Below, piece after piece: positions 28,816-37,400 of a stretch of 64,000 nucleotides of DNA. How positions within the stretch are numbered: position 1 is the first letter of the stretch; every line of letters begins with the position of its first letter. This DNA is from Olsenella sp. An290 (lineage in GTDB: Bacteria > Actinomycetota > Coriobacteriia > Coriobacteriales > Atopobiaceae), in assembly GCF_002159535.1 (NCBI RefSeq), contig NZ_NFIU01000002.1, positions 124,001 to 188,000 on the forward strand, read 5' to 3'. Under the pieces are notes generated by a model that searched no databases, was not told the origin of the DNA, and saw nothing but the letters and a program-made list of their open reading frames with translations. The position numbers and the translations under genes are program-made.

Positions 28816-30974
28816 GCTCGCTCCAGTTCCTCGAAGTAGGCGCCAAAGCGGTCGCGCACCTCGATCGCAAGGGCGCGGTGCGCGGGCGCGGACAGGCGCG
28901 GGTCGTCGTCTGCCAGGGCGCGGGCGTCCGCGTGCGCGGCCTCGACGAGGTCGCGGTCGGCCTCGAGGTCCGAGATCTTGAGGGTGACGCCGCCGTGCTG
29001 GCGGTACCCCAGCACCTCGCCCTCGTGCCGGAGCCTGAGGTCGAGCTCGGCGAGCTCGAAGCCGTCGGAGGTGGCCTCGAGGGCGGCCAGGCGCGTGCGG
29101 GCGGCGCTGCCGCGCTTGGCGGCGCAGCTCAGAAAGACCGTCCCCGCCTCGTCGCCTCGGCCCACGCGCCCGCGCAGCTGGTGGAGCGTGGCCAGGCCGA
29201 AGCGGTCGGCGTCGAGCACCACCATCACCGTCGCGTTGGGGACGTCGACGCCCACCTCGACGACCGTCGTGGAGACGAGGACCTGGGTCCTGCCGGAGCG
29301 GAAGCGCTCCATGGCAAGGTCCTTCTCGGCGGCGGGCATGCGGCCGTGCAGGAGGTCGCAGGCAAGGCCGGGCAGGACCTGCGTGCGCAGCTCCTCGACC
29401 GTGGAGACGGCCGAGCGCGGGCGCGGCGCGGCCGAGCGCAGCCCCTCGGGGACGTCGTCGAGCTCCGAGCCGTCGTCGGCGTCGTCGACGAGCGGGCATA
29501 TCACGTAGGCCTGCCGGCCGCGCGAGACGGCGTCGCGCACGGCGCCCCAGGCGAGGTCGAGGCTGTCGGGGGCGATCACCTTGGTCGTCACGCCCGCGCC
29601 CGCGCGCGGCCGGCGCCTGATCTCGGAGAGCGAGACGTCGCCGTAGAGCGAGAGCGCGAGCGTGCGCGGGATGGGGGTCGCCGTCATGGCGAGCAGGTCG
29701 GCCCCGGCGCCCTTGCGGCGCAGGGCGGCGCGCTGGTCCACGCCAAAGCGGTGCTGCTCGTCGATCACGACGAGCGAGAGCTGGGAGAACTCGAGCCCCT
29801 CGGAGAGCAGCGCGGTCGTGCCAAAGACCACCGTGGTCCCCCCGCGCGCCACGGAGGACTCGATGAGGGCGCGCTCGTCGGAGGGGGTCGAGCCCGTGAC
29901 GAGCGCCCAGCTCACGCGCGCGGCGTCGAGGACGGGACCGAGCTTCTCGGCGTACTGGCGCGCGAGGACCGAGGTCGGCGCCATCACGGCGGCCTGCGTC
30001 CCGGTGTCGGCGCACGCGGCGAGCGCGACGGAGGCGACGGCGGTCTTTCCCGTGCCCACGTCGCCGAGCAGCAGGCGGTTCATCACGCGCGGGGCGGCCA
30101 TGTCCGCGAGGGTCTGGTCGGCGGCCAGGCGCTGCTCCTCGGTGAGCGTGAACGGCAGCGCGGCGAGCAGGGCCTCGAGGTGCGGGCCCGAGGTCACGTG
30201 GCAGGTCGGCTCGACGCCCGCGAGCTCGACGTCCCGACGGCAGAGCAGGGCGAGCTGGAGGCAGAGGAGCTCGTCGTAGGCGAGCCGGCGCCGGGCGAGC
30301 TCGGCGGCCGCGGGCGTGGAGGGAAAGTGGACCTCGCGCAGGGCGCGCGCGAGCGTCATGAGGCCGTGGCGGGCGCAGAGCCCGGCCGGGAGCCAGTCGC
30401 AGACGTCCCCCACGTCCGAGAGGGCCGCCGCCATGATGCGGCGCATCCACGGCACGCTCACGCCCTCCCCCACGGGGTGCACCGGGAGCACGCGCGCGTA
30501 GCCCGCGGCGCTCCCCTCGGAGCCGAGCACCTCGTAGAAGGGGGCCTTCATCTGCTTGAACCCGTAGCCGAAGGTCACCTTGCCCGACAGGGCCACGCGG
30601 TCGCCCGGGCGCACCTGCTCGGCCACCCAGGGCTGGCGGAAGAAGGTGGCCACGAGCACGCCCGTCTCGTCGGCCACGGAGAGCTCCACGATCTGCATGC
30701 GCGGGCGGGGCCGCTTGAGCTGCACGCGGTCCACGGTCGCCACCACCGTGGCGTCCTGGCCCACGTCCGCGCAGCCGATGGGCACCACGCGCGTGAAGTC
30801 GAGGTAGCGGTGGGGGACGTGGAGCAGGAGGTCCCGCACGCGGCGGAGCCCGAGCCGGGCGAGGGCCTCGCCGCGCGCGCCCGTCGCGTAGCGCAGCCTC
30901 GACACAGAGTCGGAGAGGGCGCAGGTTCTCTGCACCCTCTCCGCAGCGGACGCTATGGCCGGACGCGTGCCCAC
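28812..30974 (-). CDS. recG: ATP-dependent DNA helicase RecG
   Basis: 720 residues. An N-terminal wedge/OB domain (about 50-160) is followed by superfamily 2 motifs: GDVGTGKT (the common form is GSGKT), DEQHRFG, MTATPIPRTLALSLYGD, and QLRGRVGRGDEAG. A C-terminal YRQHG matches the TRQ(T/S)G hook. It remodels stalled forks and branched DNA. The first codon is GTG, five bases after the fakA stop. Confidence 0.95.
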   Translation of the reverse strand: MGTRPAIASAAERVQRTCALSDSVSRLRYATGARGEALARLGLRRVRDLLLHVPHRYLDFTRVVPIGCADVGQDATVVATVDRVQLKRPRPRMQIVELSVADETGVLVATFFRQPWVAEQVRPGDRVALSGKVTFGYGFKQMKAPFYEVLGSEGSAAGYARVLPVHPVGEGVSVPWMRRIMAAALSDVGDVCDWLPAGLCARHGLMTLARALREVHFPSTPAAAELARRRLAYDELLCLQLALLCRRDVELAGVEPTCHVTSGPHLEALLAALPFTLTEEQRLAADQTLADMAAPRVMNRLLLGDVGTGKTAVASVALAACADTGTQAAVMAPTSVLARQYAEKLGPVLDAARVSWALVTGSTPSDERALIESSVARGGTTVVFGTTALLSEGLEFSQLSLVVIDEQHRFGVDQRAALRRKGAGADLLAMTATPIPRTLALSLYGDVSLSEIRRRPRAGAGVTTKVIAPDSLDLAWGAVRDAVSRGRQAYVICPLVDDADDGSELDDVPEGLRSAAPRPRSAVSTVEELRTQVLPGLACDLLHGRMPAAEKDLAMERFRSGRTQVLVSTTVVEVGVDVPNATVMVVLDADRFGLATLHQLRGRVGRGDEAGTVFLSCAAKRGSAARTRLAALEATSDGFELAELDLRLRHEGEVLGYRQHGGVTLKISDLEADRDLVEAAHADARALADDDPRLSAPAHRALAIEVRDRFGAYFEELERA

Positions 30975-30979
30975 GCGCC

Positions 30980-32647
30980 CTACTCGATCGAGAAGATCAC
31001 GGGGTAGAGGGGCTGCTCGCCGCGGTGCGGGTCGACCTCGAGGTCGGGCTGGGCCTCCTCGATGGCCGCCACGAGCGCCTCGAAGGCATCGTCGTCCAGG
31101 TCCTGGCCGGCGAGGATGGTGAGCGAGTCGCCCTCCTCCTCGTCCTGCATCCTGGCGATGAGGTCGAGCGTCACCTGGGTGACGTCGGAGCCCACCACCT
31201 CGATCGAGTCGTCCTGGATGCCCATGACGTCACCGGCGTGGATGGGCGTGCCGTCGGCGGCGGCCGAGTCGCGCACGGCAGTGGTGACCTCGCCGCCGCG
31301 GACGCAGGAGATGGCCTCGGTCATGGCCTCGACGTTGTCCTCGAGGGTCCCCTCGGGGTCCGCGACGAACATCGCGGAGAAGCCCTGGAGCACGGTCTTG
31401 GTGGGGACCACGGCCACCTGCGCGTCCTCGCAGGCGGAGGCCGCGGCCTCGGCGGCCATGCGGATGTTGCCGTTGCCCGGGAGCACGATCACGGCGTCGG
31501 CGTTGGCCTCCTCGACGGCCGAGAGGATGTCGGCCGTGGAGGGGTTCATGGTCTGGCCGCCGGAGACGACCACGTCCACGCCCAGCGAGCGCAAGATCTC
31601 CTCCTCGCCCGAGCCGGCCGCCACGGCCACGAAGCCGAGCGCCTTCCTCGGCCCGTCCTTCTCGTCCCCCGCCGCCTGGTCCGCGGCGATCTTGGCGGTG
31701 CGGTCGTGGGACTCCATGTCCATGTTGTGGATGAAGACCTCGTAGACCTGGCCAAACTGGAGCATGTACTCGAGCACGCGGTTGGGCTCGTTGGAGTGCA
31801 CGTGGACCTTGAAGTCGGGGTAGGCGCCCACGATCAGCTCGCAGTCGCCGAGCGTGGCGAGGTGGGCGAGCGAGGCGTCCACGTCGAAGGGCTTCTCGGC
31901 CTTGAAGAGGAACTCGTTGCAGTAGCGGTACTCCGAGCCCTCCCAGTCGTCGTTGAGCTCGATCTGGACCTTGGCCGAGACGTCGGCCTTGGCGTCGACC
32001 GTGGTCTTGAAGTCGGTGAGCTCGCCGGACTTGCCGGTGGCGGCGTTGACGAAGGCCTCGAGGAAGGTGGCAAAGCCGAAGGCGCCCGAGTCCACGACGC
32101 CGTTCTCCTTGAGGACGGGCAGGAGCTCGGGCGTGCGGGCCACGGACTCGTAGGCCTCCACGACGAGCGCGTCGAGCATGTCGCGGGTGGCGAGGTCGCG
32201 GTTCTTCTCGAGCTGGTCGGCCTTGGCCGAGACGTCGCGCAGGACGGTGAGGATGGTGCCCTCCACCGGCTTGCGGACGGCCTTGAAGGCCACCTTCACG
32301 CCGCGGCGCCAGGCGTGCGCGACGTCGGCGGGCGTGGGGTGCTCCTGGTTCTTGGCGTCGCAGAGGCCCTCGGCGATGCCGCGCAGGATCTGGCTCGTGA
32401 TGACGCCGGAGTTGCCGCGCGCGCCCATGAGCGAGCCGTGCGTGATGGCCTTGGCGATGTCGTCGATCGTGGCGGAGGCGGGCAGCGCCTCGATCTCGCG
32501 GACCACGGTGTTCAGCGTGAGCGACATGTTGGTTCCGGTGTCGCCGTCGGGCACGGGGAAGACGTTGAGCTTGTTGATCTCCTCGGCACGGTCGGCCACG
32601 ACCTTGGCGGCGACGGGGAAGCACGCGCGAATGACGCTTGAAATCAT
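30980..32647 (-). CDS. fakA: FakA/YloV-like DAK2-domain kinase
   Basis: 555 residues. The N-terminal DhaL-type nucleotide domain has LNVFPVPDGDTGTNMSLTL and LMGARGNSGVITSQILRG. The middle and C-terminal domains match the YloV/FakA family. In Firmicutes FakA phosphorylates fatty acids bound to FakB for membrane lipid synthesis; no FakB gene is visible here. It follows the Asp23 gene by 28 bases, the conserved yloU-yloV pair, and runs into recG. Confidence 0.9.
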   Translation of the reverse strand: MISSVIRACFPVAAKVVADRAEEINKLNVFPVPDGDTGTNMSLTLNTVVREIEALPASATIDDIAKAITHGSLMGARGNSGVITSQILRGIAEGLCDAKNQEHPTPADVAHAWRRGVKVAFKAVRKPVEGTILTVLRDVSAKADQLEKNRDLATRDMLDALVVEAYESVARTPELLPVLKENGVVDSGAFGFATFLEAFVNAATGKSGELTDFKTTVDAKADVSAKVQIELNDDWEGSEYRYCNEFLFKAEKPFDVDASLAHLATLGDCELIVGAYPDFKVHVHSNEPNRVLEYMLQFGQVYEVFIHNMDMESHDRTAKIAADQAAGDEKDGPRKALGFVAVAAGSGEEEILRSLGVDVVVSGGQTMNPSTADILSAVEEANADAVIVLPGNGNIRMAAEAAASACEDAQVAVVPTKTVLQGFSAMFVADPEGTLEDNVEAMTEAISCVRGGEVTTAVRDSAAADGTPIHAGDVMGIQDDSIEVVGSDVTQVTLDLIARMQDEEEGDSLTILAGQDLDDDAFEALVAAIEEAQPDLEVDPHRGEQPLYPVIFSIE

Positions 32648-32675
32648 CTTGGGGACCTCGGTTCTGTGCTCGGGA

Positions 32676-33023
32676 CTAGCGGGCGTTGCGCAGGCCCTCG
32701 ATGTGGACCTTCACGTCGACGTTGTCGAGCTCGGCGATCTGCTTCAGCAGGAACTTGACGGAGCTCGTGAGGTTGCTGACGACGGAGGACATGTTGACGC
32801 CCTGCTCCACGATCACGTGCAGGTCCACGCCCACGCGGCCGCCCGAGGCGGCGACGTCGATGCCCTTCCTCAGGCGGAAGGAGGGGAGCAGGCGCGCGAC
32901 GCCGGCCTGCTCGTCGATCTCGGCCATGCCGACGACGCCGTAGCACTCGAGGGCGGCGTAGCCCGCGAGGTCGGCGATGCAGTCGTTGGACACCCTCAGC
33001 GTTCCTGGAACGGCACCGGACAT
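32676..33023 (-). CDS. Asp23/Gls24-family envelope stress protein (YloU)
   Basis: 115 residues. The Asp23 fold is recognisable: GTLRVSNDCIADLAGYAALE, then VGVDLHVIVEQGVNMSSVV and a C-terminal VDVKVHIEGLRN. Family members are membrane-associated stress proteins of unclear mechanism. It is the first gene of the fakA-recG-rsmD-coaD run. Confidence 0.92.
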   Translation of the reverse strand: MSGAVPGTLRVSNDCIADLAGYAALECYGVVGMAEIDEQAGVARLLPSFRLRKGIDVAASGGRVGVDLHVIVEQGVNMSSVVSNLTSSVKFLLKQIAELDNVDVKVHIEGLRNAR

Positions 33024-33083
33024 GTGGTCTCCTCTCGCTGGAAGGACGAGCGTGCTCCTTGGGCGTTGCTCTCAATTCCAAGG

Positions 33084-33134
33084 ATTATAGCGCAGGCCAC
33101 ACGAGGCGGGGCCCGCGCGCGCATTCGCTATACT
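33084..33134. promoter_or_regulatory. Divergent -10 elements between asp23 and the M20 gene
   Basis: TATAAT on the minus strand (33084-33089) suits asp23. TATACT on the plus strand (33129-33134) suits the hydrolase. No good -35 boxes are visible, as is common at this GC content. Confidence 0.45.
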
Positions 33135-33163
33135 TTGCGCAGGTCGCAAGGACGGGAGGTCAC

Positions 33164-34333
33164 ATGGGCATGGCAAGGGGACACGACGGCGAGCAGGACC
33201 GCGCGCTCGGGGAGCTCACGCGCTACCGGCGCGACCTTCACCGCATCCCCGAGCTCGACGACGAGCTGCCCCAGACCCTCGCCTACGTGGCAGGGGTCCT
33301 CGAGGGGCTGCCCTGCGAGGTCCTCGCCCCCTGCGAGGGCGCGCTCTGCGCCTACTTTGACCTCGGCCGCGAGCGAACGGTGGCCCTGCGGGCGGACATG
33401 GACGCGCTGCCCGTGGCCGAGCGCACGGGAGCCCCCTACGCGAGCGGGTGCCCCGGGCGCATGCACGCCTGCGGCCACGACGGGCACATGGCCATGGCCC
33501 TTGCCGCGGCGACCTGGCTCGGGCGCGTCCTGGCGGGCGAGGATCCGCAGGCGCGCGCCGCTGACCTCCCCCGCAACGTCCTCATCGTCTTCCAGCCCGC
33601 CGAGGAGACCACGGGCGGCGCGGCGCGCGTCTGCGCGAGCGGCGTCTTTGGGAGCGTGCGCGCGGAGCGCGTCTTTGGCTTCCATCTCTGGCCGGACCTC
33701 CCCCTCGGGGCGGTGGCGTCGAGGGCCGGGGCGCTCCTCGCCCGCTCGAGCGAGGTCACGGCGTGCTTCCGGGGCCGCTCGAGCCACATCGCACGCTGGC
33801 GGGAGGGCCGCGACGCCCTTGCGGCGTCGGCCAGGCTCGTCCCCTCGGCCGAGGCCCTGTGCGCCCGCCTCGCACGGGAGGCGGGCGAGCCGTGCCTGCT
33901 GCGCTTCGGGCGGCTCGAGGCGGGGACCGTGCGCAACGCCATCGCGGGCGAGGCCCGGGCGGAGGGCAGCCTGCGCGTCTTCTCGGACGCCATGTTCGAC
34001 CGCGCCCGCGAGGGCGTGCGCCGCGTCGCCGAGGCGACGGCCCGCGCCGAGGGCTGCGCGGTCGAGCTCTCCTTCTCCGAGGGCTACCCGCCCGTGACCA
34101 ACGACGAGGCGCTCTTCGGCCGCGTGGCGGCGGCCCTGCCCGAGCTCGGGCGGATCGAGGAGCCCCTGCTCATTGCCGAGGACTTCTCCTTCTACCAGCG
34201 GGAGCTCCCGGGGGTGTTCCTCCTTCTGGGCACGGGGACGGGGATTCCCCTGCACTCCGACCGCTTTGACTTCGACGAGCGCGCGCTGCTTTGCGGGCTC
34301 GACTGCTACCGTCGCCTCGTCCTCATGGACTAG
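33164..34333 (+). CDS. M20-family metallopeptidase / amidohydrolase
   Basis: 389 residues. Metal-binding motifs are intact: ALRADMDALPV, GRMHACGHDGHMAMAL and FQPAEETTGGAARV, then FHLWPDLPLG. It matches the M20D group that hydrolyses N-acyl amino acids, hippurate or N-acetyl-diaminopimelate. The C-terminal metal histidine lies in IPLHSDRFDFDE. The ATG at 33164 follows GGGAGGT. The substrate cannot be assigned. It is followed by a terminator hairpin. Confidence 0.9.
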   Translation: MGMARGHDGEQDRALGELTRYRRDLHRIPELDDELPQTLAYVAGVLEGLPCEVLAPCEGALCAYFDLGRERTVALRADMDALPVAERTGAPYASGCPGRMHACGHDGHMAMALAAATWLGRVLAGEDPQARAADLPRNVLIVFQPAEETTGGAARVCASGVFGSVRAERVFGFHLWPDLPLGAVASRAGALLARSSEVTACFRGRSSHIARWREGRDALAASARLVPSAEALCARLAREAGEPCLLRFGRLEAGTVRNAIAGEARAEGSLRVFSDAMFDRAREGVRRVAEATARAEGCAVELSFSEGYPPVTNDEALFGRVAAALPELGRIEEPLLIAEDFSFYQRELPGVFLLLGTGTGIPLHSDRFDFDERALLCGLDCYRRLVLMD

Positions 34334-34362
34334 CCGCGCTCGGGAACGGGCGCGGCATGAAA

Positions 34363-34397
34363 GGCGGGCCGGGGCCCACGTGGGGTCCCGGCCCGCC
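34363..34397. terminator. Terminator hairpin between M20 gene and the giant surface protein
   Basis: GGCGGGCCGGGGCCC pairs with GGGTCCCGGCCCGCC around a short loop, between two convergent genes. No strong T-run on either side. Confidence 0.6.
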
Positions 34398-34417
34398 GGC
34401 TCGTTCGTGGGGCGTGC

Positions 34418-37400
34418 CTACGGCCTGTGGCGCAGCGAGCGCACGGCCGCCGCGACGGACGCGAGGCCGCCCGCGAGCAGCGCTCCCAGGGTGCCGGCGA
34501 GGGTGGTCGCGTCACCGGTCCCGGGCAGCTCGCCGGGGCCGTGGCCCGAGGTGCCGGGGGCGGTGGCGCCGGGCGCCTGGGTGCCGGGCGTCTGGCCGGC
34601 GGGCGTCTGGGTGCCGCCGGGACGCGCGCCGCCCTGGGTGCCGCCCTGGCCGCCGTCGCCGGGCTCGGGCGTCTCCTCGGCCGACGCGAGGATGGAGAAC
34701 TCGAAGGCGCGCTCGGTCGTGGGCTCGTAGTTGGGGTCCTCGCTCGTGACGGTCACCACGAGACGGTAGGAGCCGACCTCGGACGGGGCGGCGTCGAGCT
34801 GGCGCCAGCCGTCCTCCGTGCGCTCCTGCCAGGAGAGGGTCACGAGGACCTCCTGGCCGTAGCCGATGACCGTGACGTCGTCCGTCGTGAGGTCGACGGG
34901 CGTGCCGTCAAAGGTGGCGTCGAGCGCGGGCACCTCGATGCCGTAGCGCGCCCGCGCGATCTCGAAGGTCGCGGTGGCCGTGGCCACCTCGTAGTTGCCG
35001 CCGGGGGCGTCCGTCACGGTCACCGTGGCGGTGCCGGCGTCGACGTTGTCCTGGTAGGTGACCACGTACTCCGAGGCGGAGAGGGGCTCCCCGTCCACGA
35101 GGACGGACACGACGGGCTCCTGCGGCCGGCCGTTGTAGACGAGGCCGTCGGCGCCGGTGAGCTCGAGCGTGGGCGTGACGGCGCACGGGGCAACCGTGAC
35201 GCCGACCGTGGCCGTGGCCACGTCCGCCCCGTCGGCAAAGGTGAGGGCAACCGAGGTCTGCCCCACCTCGAGCGCGCGCTCAAAGCTCACGAGCGCGGTG
35301 ACGTCGGCCGTGCGGCCGCTCGCATAGGTGGCCGTGACGACCATGCCGGCGGGGTCGAAGGCCTCGCCAAAGACATAGGAGGTCTTGGAGGGCGCGGAGG
35401 TGAGCTCGATGCCCGTGAGGGCGTCGCGGGAGACCGTGAGGGTCACGCTGCCCGTGACCTCGTTGTAGGCGGCCGGGTCGGCCGGGGTGAAGGTCCACGC
35501 GTAGTCGTGCGTGCCCACCTGGAGCTCGGTCGCGTCGAGCGAGAGCGTGCCCGGGACGTCGGACGCCACCTGGAGGTTCTTCTCGACCTCGGAGAGCGGC
35601 GTGGTGGGGAAGATCTGGCCGCCCGCGTAGGTCACGCTCACCTCGGGTGTATCCCTGGCGATCGAGAAGGACGTGGCGGCCGTGGCCGGCTCGTAGTTGG
35701 CGGCGCCGGCGAAGGAGGCGGAGACCTCGTAGGTGCGGGCCTCGTCGAGCCCCTCGAGCGTGAGGGAGCCCGCGCCGCCCGCGACCGCGACCTCGTGGTC
35801 GGCGCCGTCGACGCGCACGGTGACGGTGCCGTCCAGCCCCCGGCCCGAGACGCCCGTGAGGCTCACGGAGAGCGTAACGGGGTCGCCGACGGCGGCGCCC
35901 TCCGTCCGGGCGCTCACGGAGAGGGCGGCCTGCGCGCGGGCGATCTCAAAGGTCGTGCTGGCCGTGCCCACCTCGTAGTTGCCGCCGGGGGCGTCCGTCA
36001 CGGTCACGGTGGCGGTGCCGGCGTCGACGTTGTTGGCGTAGGAGACCACGTACTCGGAGGCGGGGACCACGGCGTCGCCGTCCATTGCCACGACCCCCGG
36101 CTCCAGGGCGGAGCCCGTGTAGACGAGGCCCTCGGCGCCGGTGAGCGCGAGCGTGGGCGTGACGGCGCGGGCGGAGACCGTGACGGGAACCGCGCACGTC
36201 ACGGTCCTGCCGCCCGAGGCGTATGCGAGCTCGACCTCGGTCTGCCCCACCGCAAGGGCCGCCTCATAGGACACGGCGCCGCTCACGTCCGCGGTCCGGC
36301 CGGAGGCCCACGTGGCCGTGACGACCATGCCGGCGGGGTCGAAGGCCTCGCCGTAGGTGTAGGAGGTCTTGGTGGGCGGCGTGGTCACGGCGATGGAGGC
36401 GAGGGAGTCCTCGACGACCGTGAGGGTGACGGTACCGCGCACGACCTCGTAGTTTCCCGTGTCCGCCGGCGTGAAGGTCCACGCGCACTCGTGGTCGCCC
36501 GGCGTGAGCGACGCGGGAAGCTCAACGGACAGGGTTCCCTCGACGGCGGGGTCTGCCTGGGCGGCGTAGTTGGACGCGACGAGCGTGCGGTCGGTCGTGG
36601 GGTAGACGACAAGGTCAGGGTTGACCTCGGTGACCGTCACCTGGGGCGTGGCCTTGGCAAGCGAGAAGGACGCGGAGGCCGTGGCGGCCTCGTAGTTGCC
36701 CGCGGCGGGGACCGAGGCGCTCACGGCGTGCTTCCCCGCCTCGAGGCCGTCCAGCTCGAGCGCGCCGGAGCCGTTGGTGATGACAACCTGATGCTCGACC
36801 CCGTCGACCGTCACCGTGGCGGTAGCGGACGGGGCCTCGCCGGCCACGCCCTCGAGGGTGAGCGCAAGCGCGACCGGGCTGCCGTACGTCGCGCCGCCGG
36901 CGGGCGCGCTCACGGAGAGCGCGGGGCGCGCCGGCGCGATCTCGAAGGTCGCGGAGGCCGTGTCCACCTCGTAGTTGCCGCCCGGGGCGTCCGAGACGCT
37001 CACCGTGGCGGTGCCGGCGTCGACGTTGCCCTGGTAGGTGACCACGTACTCCGAAGCCGGAATCGCGGCGTCGCCGTCACGGGCCACAACGCCCGGCTCC
37101 TGCGGCCGGCCGCTGTAGACGAGGCCGTCCGCGCCGGTGAGCTCGAGCGTGGGCGTGACGGCGCGCGGGGCCACCGTGACGCCGACCGTGGCGCTCATGC
37201 CCTCGTAGGCCACGCTCACCTGGGTCGTGGCGACGGTGAGCTCCTCGGGCGAGAAGGACAGCCTCTCCGGCGCGACCTCGCTCGTGGCGCCGCTCGCGTA
37301 GGTGGCCGTGACGACCATGCCGGCGGGGTCGAAGGCCTCGCCGTAGGTGTAGGAGGTCTTGGTGGGCGGCGTCGTCACGGCGATGGAGGTGACGACGTCC